64,000 bases of DNA. It comes from Marinomonas profundi. Lineage in GTDB: Bacteria; Pseudomonadota; Gammaproteobacteria; Pseudomonadales; Marinomonadaceae. Numbering within the stretch: the stretch's first letter is position 1; each line of letters opens with the position of its first letter. The translations under genes and the position numbers were made by a program. The notes beneath the pieces were generated by a model that was given only the letters and a program-made list of their open reading frames with translations, ran no database searches and was not told where the DNA came from. The stretch is from positions 2,304,578 to 2,368,577 of the forward strand of contig NZ_CP073013.1 in the NCBI RefSeq assembly GCF_020694005.1, read 5' to 3'. Positions 21,940 to 30,387 of the stretch are shown piece after piece.

Positions 21940-22380
21940 TTAGTTTTTCGTCGAAATCGCCTTATCCACAGAGAAAGAGCCCGCGCCGCTGAACACCAAA
22001 GACAGCGCCACAACCAAAAGCGTTAACGCGAATTCGTAACCATTGTTTGCCATAAACAAACCATTTGAGATGTGTGCAAAAAAAATGGCGATAAGCATGG
22101 TAAATGCAATAATGGCAGACGCAGGACGAACCAACAAACCGATTACGAGCGCCAAGCCGCCAAAGAATTCTGCACTCCCTGCCAACAGCGCCATCAAGTA
22201 GCCAGGCTCTAAACCAAGAGACGCCATGAACTGCCCCGTCCCTTCTAAACCGTAGCCACCAAAAGAACCAAACAGTTTTTGTGCGCCATGGGCCATTAAA
22301 ATTAAACCCACTGGAACACGCAAAATTGTGCTAGCGATACCAGAAGTTGTGCTGGTGATGTTTTGAATCAATGTTGTCAT
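21940..22380 (-). CDS. DoxX family membrane protein
   Basis: 146 residues with four membrane segments. The family signature is near the N-terminus (LRVPVGLILMAHGAQKLFG) and is followed by GFLG-like turns such as GSAEFFGGLALVIG. DoxX-type proteins are small quinone-interacting or redox-related membrane proteins; individual functions are mostly unknown. The gene is monocistronic. An AT-rich stretch with a GTGCAC core (about 22415-22440) lies upstream and may hold its promoter. Confidence 0.88.
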   Translation of the reverse strand: MTTLIQNITSTTSGIASTILRVPVGLILMAHGAQKLFGSFGGYGLEGTGQFMASLGLEPGYLMALLAGSAEFFGGLALVIGLLVRPASAIIAFTMLIAIFFAHISNGLFMANNGYEFALTLLVVALSLVFSGAGSFSVDKAISTKN

Positions 22381-22622
22381 TTTTACTTACCTTAGTGTTG
22401 GTGGGGGTTACTTAATATATATGTGCACTATATATAACAAAAGAAAAATAAGGTAACGGAGTATTTTGAAGTAAATGATCAGTAAAATTGAACATTACTG
22501 GCCACCAAAGATTGATTTGCATTAGTTATGCACAAAAAAGTAGCAGAACTCTCTATAAATACAGTGGTAGCGTGTTGTTGTCTGAATTTTTATCAATGAA
22601 TAACAATAAGCGGAATAAAAGC

Positions 22623-23351
22623 ATGTCGAAAACATTAATAGGAAAAATCGCGGTGGTGACGGGTGGCGCGTCAGGAATTGGCCTTGCTAGCGTTGAAGGC
22701 ATGATAGCCGAAGGCGCTCAAGTGGTGATCGTTGACCGAGATGAATCGGCATTGCAAGCGTTGCAAGACAAGCATGGTGACGCGGTCGTGACCTTGGCTG
22801 TGGACTTGTTGGACCCCGTTGCTTGCTCGGCGTTGGTGCCGCGAATTTTAGAAAAAACCAACGTGATTGATATTTTTCATGCCAATGCTGGCTTGTATGT
22901 CGGCGGTGATCTCGTTGATGCAGACAACGACGCCATAGATCGAATGTTGAATCTGAATATCAACGTGGTTATTAAAAACGTACGCGATGTATTACCGCAT
23001 ATGATCGAACGAGGCGTGGGCGATATTTTAATCACCAGCTCGTTAGCAGGGCATTTCCCGACCCCTTGGGAACCGGTTTACGCCTCGTCAAAATGGGCGA
23101 TAAATTGCTTTGTTCAGACGGTGCGTAGACAAGTCAGCAAGCACGGCATTCGCGTTGGTTCCGTGTCGCCCGGCCCGGTCATTACGTCTCTGCTATCGGA
23201 TTGGCCCGCAGAAAAACTCGCAGAAGCCAAAGCAAAAGGCAGCTTGATGGACGCCAGCGACGTCGCTGAAGCGCTAATATTTATGCTAACGCGTCCTCGT
23301 CATGTGACGATTCGGGATGTGGTGATGTTGCCGTCGCAATTTGATCTCTAG
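22623..23351 (+). CDS. short-chain dehydrogenase/reductase
   Basis: About 242 residues. The Rossmann dinucleotide motif TGGASGIG is near the N-terminus, with NAGLYVG, the catalytic serine in ITSSLAG and YASSK (Tyr-x3-Lys). The acidic residue after strand 2 (VIVDRDE) favours NAD over NADP. The substrate cannot be read from the sequence. An open frame extends upstream to 22488, but ATG 22623 (MSKTLIGKIAVVTGG) sits where SDR proteins normally begin. No operon partner. Confidence 0.88.
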   Translation: MSKTLIGKIAVVTGGASGIGLASVEGMIAEGAQVVIVDRDESALQALQDKHGDAVVTLAVDLLDPVACSALVPRILEKTNVIDIFHANAGLYVGGDLVDADNDAIDRMLNLNINVVIKNVRDVLPHMIERGVGDILITSSLAGHFPTPWEPVYASSKWAINCFVQTVRRQVSKHGIRVGSVSPGPVITSLLSDWPAEKLAEAKAKGSLMDASDVAEALIFMLTRPRHVTIRDVVMLPSQFDL

Positions 23352-23430
23352 TGGCAATTTGACTTCTATAATAAGAGCCCTTGGTTGTCAGCTATAATCG
23401 AATATAACTATCGAATAGAGTGATCAAATA

Positions 23431-23464
23431 AAACTAAACCCGTCGAATTTGACGGGTTTAGTTT
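23431..23464. terminator. perfect palindrome between convergent SDR and pirin genes
   Basis: A 14-bp perfect stem AAACTAAACCCGTC / GACGGGTTTAGTTT with a six-base loop. The T run is short on both sides, so it may terminate weakly. A 20-bp tandem repeat (AGTGGCTATGRACAAAAGCA, twice) follows at about 23475-23514. Confidence 0.7.
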
Positions 23465-23527
23465 GGGTTATATTAAGTGGCTATGAACAAAAGCAAGTGG
23501 CTATGGACAAAAGCATCAGCTGAAAAA

Positions 23528-24226
23528 TTATACAAGATCAAACAATAGCGCTTTGACGCGTTGCTCGCTGAGTCGTTCAAAGTGTATTTCTGTTACCTCT
23601 TCAATTTTTGCGCCGTCGCCGGGTTTAATGGTGATGCCGTCTTCTAGCGAGAGTTCCCCTTCAATGACGTGCACGTAGTAATGGCGCTTGCTGTCGGCTT
23701 GCCATGTGGCGGTTTGTTGATCTTCTAGGATCAGTTGGATCAGCTGCATGTTTTGTTTTATGTGCAGTGTGCCGTCCGCGCCATCTGGGGTGATGATGGT
23801 GGTGAAGCCTTGTGCTTGGCTAAATTCCTTTTGTTGATAGCCCGGTTGTCCGCCTAGCTGGTTGGGTTGTATCCAAATCTGTAAGAATTTCAGCATGTCA
23901 CTTTTAGAGGCGTTGAATTCGCTGTGGTAAATGCCTTTGCCTGCGGACATGAGTTGGTATTCGCCGGCGGGCAGTTCTTTTACGTTGCCTGCGCTGTCTT
24001 TGTGGGCGATGGTGCCTTCCAGTACTAGGCTCAGGATTTCCATGTCTTTGTGGCCGTGGGTTTCAAAACCTGCGCCGGGTGTGACGGTGTCGTCGTTGAT
24101 AACGCGCAGGTGGGAAAAGCCCATGTGCTGAGGGTCGTAGTAGTTGCCAAATGAAAACGTATGATGGCTGTTTAACCAACCAAAGTTGGCGTGTCCACGG
24201 TCTTGGGCGTTGCGAAGTGTGATCAT
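23528..24226 (-). CDS. pirin family protein (YhaK-like)
   Basis: 232 residues forming a bicupin. The N-terminal cupin has the pirin metal ligands in GFETHGHKDMEILSLVLEG and YHSEFNAS; the C-terminal half is shorter (from about 160). The length matches YhaK/YhhW-type pirins, some of which are quercetinases or redox-sensitive proteins. It is divergent from a LysR gene, as yhaK is next to yhaJ in E. coli, which suggests regulation by that neighbour. Confidence 0.9.
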   Translation of the reverse strand: MITLRNAQDRGHANFGWLNSHHTFSFGNYYDPQHMGFSHLRVINDDTVTPGAGFETHGHKDMEILSLVLEGTIAHKDSAGNVKELPAGEYQLMSAGKGIYHSEFNASKSDMLKFLQIWIQPNQLGGQPGYQQKEFSQAQGFTTIITPDGADGTLHIKQNMQLIQLILEDQQTATWQADSKRHYYVHVIEGELSLEDGITIKPGDGAKIEEVTEIHFERLSEQRVKALLFDLV

Positions 24227-24253
24227 GGTGTTTCTCCTAAAAGTTGTTTAAGT

Positions 24254-24280
24254 ACTCATGTCTTAACGAATGACGTGAGT
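24254..24280. promoter_or_regulatory. candidate LysR-type operator between the pirin and lysR genes
   Basis: ACTCATGTC (24254-24262) and GACGTGAGT (24272-24280) form an interrupted palindrome with one mismatch, located in the divergent intergenic region. Spacing and position suit a LysR-type site. Assignment to this regulator is inferred. Confidence 0.5.
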
Positions 24281-24356
24281 GTAGACGGTGGAAAAATAAA
24301 AGAAAATCGGAAGGTTTTGAGCTAGTATTTCAAAAAAATTGAATAAAGGTGAAGCA

Positions 24357-25277
24357 ATGGCATACGCGGTGACATTAGAAGCATTACGGGTATTGGAGGC
24401 GATCCATCAGTTGGGCAGTTTTGCCGCCGCGGCGGACGCTTTGTTCAAGGTGCCGTCGGCATTGACCTATACGGTGAAAAAGCTGGAAGACGATTTAGGT
24501 GTGGCCTTGTTTGATCGATCTCGACAAAAAGCCGTGCTCACGCCAGCAGGGCATCTCGTGTTGGAGCAGGGGAGAGCCATTTTAGCGGCCGCCATGCGCT
24601 TAGAAGATTCGATCAAGCAATTTGAGTCCGGCTGGGAGCCTAAGCTGAGAATCGCCCGTGATACCGTGCTGCTGGAATCACCTCTGATGTCGGTGGTGGG
24701 GGACTTTTTGTCACAGAGTCGGCCGGTTGAGTTAACCTTGTCGGAAGAAGCGGTCGGTGGTGGTTGGGATGCCTTGCAAGACGATAGGGCCGATTTGGTC
24801 ATAGGCGCGACAGGCGAGTTGCCAAAAGGCAATGTGCATATTCGTGCCATTGGCGAGATTGAGTTTGTCTTTGCGGTGTCGCCAACGCATCCGTTGGCCT
24901 TGACCGCTGGGCCGATTACGGCGGCGCAATTACGTCACTATCCGGCGATTGTGGTGGCCGACAGTTCAAAAATTTTGCCAGCGCGCAGCAGTGGTGTTTT
25001 TGAGAGTCGCCAAGTGCTTAGGGTCGATACCATGCGCAGTAAAATTCAGGCGCAATGTTTGGGTTTAGGCGTGGGGTATTTGCCGAAGCATCGTATTGTT
25101 GAGGAGCTGAATTCGGGGTGTTTGGTGTTGCGTCAGTGTGAGTTGCCAAGGCCAAATCAAATGGCGTATTTGGCGTGGCGTAAAGATGATCCGGGCAAAG
25201 GCTTGTCGTGGTTTGTAGAACAATTGGCCATTCAGGATTGGCAGCTTTGTCATTCCCGCGAAGGGGTGTATCGCTAA
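24357..25277 (+). CDS. LysR-family transcriptional regulator
   Basis: About 306 residues. The N-terminal winged HTH (residues 4-62, LEALRVLEAIHQLGSFAAAA, then SALTYTVKKLEDDLGVALF) is followed by a periplasmic-binding-like effector domain (about 90-290). The HTH has ALTYTVKKLE where most LysR proteins have AVSxxIxxLE, as in the YhaJ/AllS-like subgroup. ATG 24357 has AAGGTGAA upstream. It is divergent from the pirin gene, its likely target. Confidence 0.9.
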   Translation: MAYAVTLEALRVLEAIHQLGSFAAAADALFKVPSALTYTVKKLEDDLGVALFDRSRQKAVLTPAGHLVLEQGRAILAAAMRLEDSIKQFESGWEPKLRIARDTVLLESPLMSVVGDFLSQSRPVELTLSEEAVGGGWDALQDDRADLVIGATGELPKGNVHIRAIGEIEFVFAVSPTHPLALTAGPITAAQLRHYPAIVVADSSKILPARSSGVFESRQVLRVDTMRSKIQAQCLGLGVGYLPKHRIVEELNSGCLVLRQCELPRPNQMAYLAWRKDDPGKGLSWFVEQLAIQDWQLCHSREGVYR

Positions 25278-25421
25278 ACGAATTTCGTCGATCTTGTCGT
25301 GCTTTAGCGCGTCAAGGGTTTTGGTTTGGTGTGATCGGGCTTTTGACGGCCTAAAGGCTGACAGGTGATTACCTCGTGCTTTCGGGCAGGGGGCATTTGG
25401 GTTATTTTTTAAGGGGTGTTT

Positions 25422-26369
25422 GTGTTTTCTCTCTCTCTTTCCGTGTTGCCGGTGTTTTTGTTGTTGATGGCGGGGGCGGTGTGCCAGCGTTGGCGCTTTC
25501 CGATGGAAGGTTTTTGGTCGGGGGTGGATAAGCTGTCTTATTGGTTGCTGTTTCCGGCCTTGTTGTTTCATAAAACCTCGCAGATCGACTTCAGCAATCC
25601 TATGTTGCCAAAGTACGCGTTTATTTTGTTGTTTGCCTTGTTGGTGACGGCGGTTTTTGTGTTTGCCAGTACGTGGTTGATGAAGGTGGTGGCGCCGACG
25701 GCGTCGTCTATGTTGCAGGCGGGAGTGCGTTTTAATACCTTCGTGATGTTAGCCTTGGCGGGCAGCTTGTATGGTGATGAGGGGCTGGTGTTGGCGGCGT
25801 TGGGTGCGTCGGTGCTGATTCCGTCCATCAATGTGTTTTTGGTGGTGTCGATGACCTTGATGCATGGGCCGTCTTCGGCGGACCGTTCGTCTTCCAGTTC
25901 TTTACCCCGTTTATTAAGCAGTGCCTTGATTCGTAATCCGTTGATTGTGTCGATTGTGCTGGGCAGCAGTTTGAATTTGTTGGGCTGGACGCCGATTATT
26001 TTGCTCTCCGACGTAGTGGGAATGTTGTCCCAAGCGGCGTTGCCGTTGGTGTTGTTGGCGGTGGGTGCCAGTGTGCGTTTTGAGAGCATTCGTTCTGTCG
26101 GCATGACGTTTGTGATGTCGTCGGTAGCGCGTTTTGTGGTGTTTCCTTTGGTGATTGGGGTGATGTGTTGGTGGCTGGATGTGCGTGGTTTGCCCGCCCT
26201 GGTGGCGGTTTTGTTTGGCGTGGTGCCAACGGCAACATCGGCTTATGCCTTGGCGCGCCAGCTAGGAGGCGATGCGGATAGAATGTCGGCTTATATTACC
26301 ATGCAGACCTTGTTGTCTGTGGTGACCTTGCCCGCCAGCGTGTGGTTGAGCCAGATGTATTTAGGCTGA
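25422..26369 (+). CDS. AEC-family (auxin efflux carrier-like) transporter
   Basis: About 315 residues, nearly all hydrophobic, with ten predicted membrane segments in two inverted repeats separated by a short hydrophilic loop (PSSADRSSSSSLPR, about 150-163). This is the layout of the AEC/bile-acid:Na+ symporter fold; bacterial members move malate, malonate or other organic anions. The start is a GTG; AAGGGG lies five bases before the GTG at 25422, and another GTG at 25416 overlaps that site. The substrate is unknown. Confidence 0.85.
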   Translation: MFSLSLSVLPVFLLLMAGAVCQRWRFPMEGFWSGVDKLSYWLLFPALLFHKTSQIDFSNPMLPKYAFILLFALLVTAVFVFASTWLMKVVAPTASSMLQAGVRFNTFVMLALAGSLYGDEGLVLAALGASVLIPSINVFLVVSMTLMHGPSSADRSSSSSLPRLLSSALIRNPLIVSIVLGSSLNLLGWTPIILLSDVVGMLSQAALPLVLLAVGASVRFESIRSVGMTFVMSSVARFVVFPLVIGVMCWWLDVRGLPALVAVLFGVVPTATSAYALARQLGGDADRMSAYITMQTLLSVVTLPASVWLSQMYLG

Positions 26370-26428
26370 AGCAGAGCAAGGGTGTGGTTGAATAAACAGG
26401 GTGAAAAAGATATGTTGCGGTGTTTTTG

Positions 26429-26446
26429 CATATCAATATTGATATG
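26429..26446. promoter_or_regulatory. perfect 18-bp palindrome upstream of ytfQ
   Basis: CATATCAATATTGATATG is a perfect palindrome. It lies 20 bases upstream of a fair sigma70-like pair TTGAAA (26467-26472), 17-bp spacer, TATTCT (26490-26495). It has the size and position of a dimeric repressor or activator site for the ABC operon. No regulator gene is adjacent. Confidence 0.55.
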
Positions 26447-26580
26447 AGGTTTGCTGTAACTTGCATTTGAAAGCACAGGAAGTGAGTTATATTCTCAATG
26501 GCAGAGTGGCATGTGATTGGCAATAAGCTGCTATGTGGCGCTCAGGTACAGATCACAACAAAAACAAAAAGGAATCTAGT

Positions 26581-27579
26581 ATGCAATCTCTCTCTGTTCG
26601 TTCTTCTGTTTGCCATTCGTTACCATGGTTGGGTGCTTTTAAGCGCAAGGCTTTGCTGACGACTTTTTCTGTGTTGCTTCCTGTGTTGTCTGCTTCGGCA
26701 ATGGCCGCTGATCTCACCATAGGTTTTTCGCAAATTGGCTCTGAAAGTGGCTGGCGAACGTCTGAAACCGAATCCATTAAAGCTGAGGCTGAACGCCGTG
26801 GCTATGATCTAAAATTCTCCGATGCGCAACAAAAGCAAGAAAATCAAATCAAGGCGGTGCGTTCGTTTATTGCGCAAGGCGTTGATGGCATTTTGCTGGC
26901 GCCTGTGGTGGAAACTGGTTGGGATCAAGTGTTAAAAGAAGCCCAACGGGCGAAAATCCCCGTTGTCTTGATTGACCGTGGTGTGGCGGCAGACCCTAGT
27001 TTGTACCTAACCAAAGTGGCGTCTGATTTTACTGAAGAAGGTGCCTTGGCGGCTTCTTGGTTAGCGGCGCAGACTAATGGTCGTTGTAACATTGTTGAGC
27101 TGCAAGGCTCGGTGGGTTCGTCTGCGGCCATTGACCGTAAAACGGGCTTTGACGCGGTGATTGGTAACTTCCCCAATATGACCATTATCCGTTCTCAGTC
27201 TGGTTCCTTTACCCGTGCTGGCGGTAAAGAAGTGATGGAGAGTTTCTTAAAAGCCGAAGGCGGTGCGAAGAATATTTGCGCGCTGTTTGCTCACAATGAC
27301 GACATGGCATTGGGCGCGATTTTGGCGATGAAAGAAGCGGGCGTGAAGCCAACCAAAGACATTTTAGTGGTGTCTATTGATGCGGTGCCAGATATCTTTA
27401 AAGCCATGGCCGATGGCGAAGCCAATGCGACTATCGAGTTGAATCCTCATCTTGGTGGCCCAGCATTTGATGCGATTCTAGCGTCTCAAAAAGGCGAGAA
27501 AGTCGACAAATGGATCAAGGCAAACGGTCCATTGTACCTTCCAGACACAGCGGCTGCGGAATACGCGAAGCGTAAATAA
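26581..27579 (+). CDS. ytfQ: galactofuranose-type ABC transporter, substrate-binding protein
   Basis: About 332 residues. A signal peptide (hydrophobic LLTTFSVLLPVLSASAMA) ends at AMA-A near residue 43. The mature part is a class B sugar-binding protein and follows E. coli YtfQ closely (GFSQIGSESGWR, QQKQENQIKAVRSFIAQGVD, VELQGSVGSSAAIDRK, RSQSGSFTRAGGKEVMESF, AHNDDMALGA). YtfQ binds galactofuranose in the periplasm. ATG 26581 has AAAGGA upstream. It is the first gene of a four-gene operon. Confidence 0.93.
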   Translation: MQSLSVRSSVCHSLPWLGAFKRKALLTTFSVLLPVLSASAMAADLTIGFSQIGSESGWRTSETESIKAEAERRGYDLKFSDAQQKQENQIKAVRSFIAQGVDGILLAPVVETGWDQVLKEAQRAKIPVVLIDRGVAADPSLYLTKVASDFTEEGALAASWLAAQTNGRCNIVELQGSVGSSAAIDRKTGFDAVIGNFPNMTIIRSQSGSFTRAGGKEVMESFLKAEGGAKNICALFAHNDDMALGAILAMKEAGVKPTKDILVVSIDAVPDIFKAMADGEANATIELNPHLGGPAFDAILASQKGEKVDKWIKANGPLYLPDTAAAEYAKRK

Positions 27580-27587
27580 TAGACAGA

Positions 27588-27634
27588 CACACCTAGGGGC
27601 GAGACGCTCCTGTTCCTAGGTGTGAATTATTTTT
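27588..27634 (+). terminator. hairpin attenuator between ytfQ and ytfR
   Basis: CACACCTAGG (27588-27597) and CCTAGGTGTG (27615-27624) form a 10-bp stem, followed by AATTATTTTTT. It is probably a partial terminator that lets the binding protein be made in excess over the membrane components. Confidence 0.75.
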
Positions 27635-27663
27635 TATGTTAGCCAAAACGGAGACCGCGAATC

Positions 27664-29250
27664 ATGTCGCATTTAGTCCAAGAAACCTTGGCCGTTACAG
27701 AAATTAAAGACCCCCTGATAGCTAAAGAAGCCTTGCGAGTCGCAGCGGCGCACAGTGCTGTTCGTCCTTTGCTCGACATCCAACATTTATGCAAATCTTT
27801 TACCGGTGTTCAAGCGCTTAATGGCGTGTCTTTGCAGATTCAACCGGGCGAGATTCGTGCTTTGTTGGGCGAAAATGGCGCGGGTAAATCCACGCTGATT
27901 AAGGTGCTAACCGGCGTTTATCCACGCGACAGCGGTGAAATTGTATTAGACGGTATGCCGATTAATGCCTCCGATAGCGGCCATGCTCAGCGTTTAGGCA
28001 TCAGCACCGTGTATCAAGAAGTGAACCTGATTCCGACCATGTCGGTGATGGAAAACCTGACCTTACAACATCAAGCAAAAACCTTTGGTCTGATTAGCTG
28101 GAAGAAAGCCGAAATCCGCGCCCGAGAATTATTAGCACAAGTCGGTTTAGACATTGACCCATTGCGCCAGCTAGACACCTATTCGATTGCCATTCAACAG
28201 TTGGTGGCGATTGCCCGAGCGTTAAGTACAGAAGCGAAAATGCTGATTTTAGATGAGCCGACGGCCAGTCTGGACAGTGATGAAATCAAGCAGTTATTTG
28301 ATCTGATGAAACGTCTGAAGTCCGAAGGCTTGGGCATTATTTTTGTCACGCATTTCTTGGATCAGGTCTACAGCATCACCGATAGTATCACGGTGCTACG
28401 TAATGGCGAGTGCATCGGTACTTTTAACACCGCCGAGCTGACGCGGTCCAACTTGGTCAGTCATATGGTGGGTAAGTCGTTGGAAGAGCTTGCGCCAACC
28501 GCCCATGACCATTCCATTAAGCGCGAACGCACCGAACTCTTGCAGTTAAATAATGTGGGCAAACAGCGTTATTTGCAGCCGTTAGATTTGAGCATTGCCG
28601 CCGGAGAAATTGTCGGCGTCGCGGGGCTACTTGGCTCGGGTCGCACTGAACTGTGTGAATTGGCGTATGGTTCGGTGAAACCAGATCAAGGGGAAGTCAC
28701 GCTGGGTAAGCATTCGTTGACGAAATCGTCTTTGCGGCGGGCGATCCAAGAAGGCATGGGCTATTGTCCAGAAGATCGTAAGCAAGACGGCATCGTGGCG
28801 GAACTGAGTGTCAGAGAAAACATGATTCTTGCGCTGCAAGCGAGCAAAGGTTGGTGGTCGCCGATTTCCATGGCAGAGCAGCAAAACCTAGTGGAAGAAA
28901 TGATTCAGCGTTTGGCGATCAAAACACCTGATATGGACAAGCCCATCGGTGAGTTAAGCGGTGGCAATCAGCAAAAAGTGATTCTTGCTCGTTGGTTGAT
29001 TACGCATCCGGCCTTGCTGATTTTAGACGAGCCCACTCGCGGTATTGATATCGGCGCTCACCACGAAATTATCCAGATCATTAAAGAGCTGTGTGAGCAG
29101 GGCATGGGCTTGTTGGTGGCGTCTTCTGAGCTGGAAGAATTGGTGATGTTTGCCCATCGGGTGGTGGTGATGAAAGACCATCATAAAATATCTGAGCTGC
29201 AGGGCGATGAGGTGTCAGAGCAAGCCATCTTGCGCACCATTGCCAGTTAA
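27664..29250 (+). CDS. ytfR: galactofuranose-type ABC transporter, ATP-binding protein
   Basis: 528 residues with two fused ABC domains, as in RbsA/MglA/YtfR. The first has Walker A GENGAGKST, Walker B MLILDEPTAS and Q-loop QEVNLIP. The second has a degenerate Walker A (GLLGSGRTE) and signature LSGGNQQKV. Only one fully active site is usual in this class. The N-terminus carries about 35 residues beyond the first ABC domain, so a later start is possible, but no better ribosome binding site was seen. Confidence 0.93.
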   Translation: MSHLVQETLAVTEIKDPLIAKEALRVAAAHSAVRPLLDIQHLCKSFTGVQALNGVSLQIQPGEIRALLGENGAGKSTLIKVLTGVYPRDSGEIVLDGMPINASDSGHAQRLGISTVYQEVNLIPTMSVMENLTLQHQAKTFGLISWKKAEIRARELLAQVGLDIDPLRQLDTYSIAIQQLVAIARALSTEAKMLILDEPTASLDSDEIKQLFDLMKRLKSEGLGIIFVTHFLDQVYSITDSITVLRNGECIGTFNTAELTRSNLVSHMVGKSLEELAPTAHDHSIKRERTELLQLNNVGKQRYLQPLDLSIAAGEIVGVAGLLGSGRTELCELAYGSVKPDQGEVTLGKHSLTKSSLRRAIQEGMGYCPEDRKQDGIVAELSVRENMILALQASKGWWSPISMAEQQNLVEEMIQRLAIKTPDMDKPIGELSGGNQQKVILARWLITHPALLILDEPTRGIDIGAHHEIIQIIKELCEQGMGLLVASSELEELVMFAHRVVVMKDHHKISELQGDEVSEQAILRTIAS

Positions 29251-29313
29251 AGTGTGATTGTAAGTCTCTTTATTAATCTCTTTTATAAGCCAGTATTCAA
29301 AGTAGCTGTTTCT

Positions 29314-30387
29314 ATGAAAAAACATAATTTTCTGCATAAACATCAAAAAACGCTCGCGCCCTTGTTGTCGCTGGTGTTGATTATTTTGGTCACCGCCTCG
29401 GTTACACCGGGTTTTTTGAGCATTCAAATGGTGGATGGGCACTTGTTTGGTAGCCTGTTGGATATTCTTCATCGCGCTACGCCAACGGCCTTGGTGGCAT
29501 TGGGCATGGCGGTGGTGATTGGCACGCGCGGTATTGATTTGTCGGTGGGCGCGGTGATTGCCATTTCTGGGGCGGTCACTGCGGTGTTGACGGTGAATAC
29601 TGATTGGCCCGTTTGGTTAGTGATTGTATGCGCCTTGGGAGTGGGCATGTTGTGCGGTTTGTGGAATGGAATTTTGGTGTCGGTGTTTTCTATCCAGCCG
29701 ATTGTTGCCACCTTGATTTTGATGGTGGCGGGACGCGGTATCGCACAGATGATCACCGAAGGGCAAATCGTCACTTTTCATTCTGAGGTATTGGACGCCA
29801 TTGGCAATGGCTATTTCTTGGCGTTTCCGATTCGGGTGTGGATTGCGATAGGCATGATTGTATTGACGCTGGTGGTGATGCGAAAAACCGCGCTGGGTTT
29901 GTTTATTGAAGCGGTAGGCGCCAATGTGCGAGCCAGTCGTTTGATGGGGATCGAAGCGCGTTTGTTGGTCTTGTCGGCTTACGTGTTTTCCGGATTTTGT
30001 GCGGCGCTGAGCGGTATTATTCTCGCGGCGGACATTCGTGGCGCGGATGCTAATAACGCCGGATTATGGCTAGAACTGGATGCGATTTTGGCGGTGGTTT
30101 TGGCCGGAGCCTCGTTAGCGGGCGGGCGTATTTATTTGCTGCTGACCATTGTTGGTGTGCTGATTATCCAAACCTTAACCACGGCGATTCTAACCAGTGG
30201 TTTGCCAGCGCAATACAACTTGGTGGTGAAAGCGACCATTATCCTGGCGGTGCTGCTGATTCAATCACCGAAAACACGTCAATGGATCTCTGGTTTTTTT
30301 ACGAAAAAGCAGAATGCAGGTAAAGACAGTGTCGGGAAAAACAGTGTCGGTAAAAACAGTACCGATAAAGGGAGCGCGAAAGTATGA
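29314..30387 (+). CDS. ytfT: galactofuranose-type ABC transporter, permease
   Basis: About 357 residues with eight to ten membrane segments of the BPD_transp_2 family. The signature ALGMAVVIGTRGIDLSVGAV is typical of sugar permeases. The tail is unusual: GKDSV-GKNSV-GKNST-DKGSA is encoded by four 15-bp repeats. ATG 29314 (MKKHNFLHKH) begins the normal N-terminus; an upstream GTG at 29254 has no better ribosome binding site. It overlaps the next gene by four bases. Confidence 0.9.
   Translation: MKKHNFLHKHQKTLAPLLSLVLIILVTASVTPGFLSIQMVDGHLFGSLLDILHRATPTALVALGMAVVIGTRGIDLSVGAVIAISGAVTAVLTVNTDWPVWLVIVCALGVGMLCGLWNGILVSVFSIQPIVATLILMVAGRGIAQMITEGQIVTFHSEVLDAIGNGYFLAFPIRVWIAIGMIVLTLVVMRKTALGLFIEAVGANVRASRLMGIEARLLVLSAYVFSGFCAALSGIILAADIRGADANNAGLWLELDAILAVVLAGASLAGGRIYLLLTIVGVLIIQTLTTAILTSGLPAQYNLVVKATIILAVLLIQSPKTRQWISGFFTKKQNAGKDSVGKNSVGKNSTDKGSAKV
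30319..30378 (+). repeat. 15-bp minisatellite in the ytfT tail
   Basis: Four tandem 15-bp units (consensus GGTAAAAACAGTGTC, the last one diverged) encode the repeated pentapeptide GKNSV at the cytoplasmic C-terminus. Confidence 0.85.

Noticed and set aside
22410..22445. AT-rich near-palindrome around GTGCAC upstream of doxX
   Set aside because: Only the central GTGCAC is symmetric; the AT flanks do not pair as a true palindrome.
22488..22622. N-terminal extension of the SDR protein
   Set aside because: SDR proteins begin a few residues before the TGxxxGxG motif; the extension is not SDR-like and has no ribosome binding site.
25065..26104. Long minus-strand frames across the lysR and AEC genes
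   Set aside because: Basic, low-complexity products without family features; the plus-strand genes explain the sequence.
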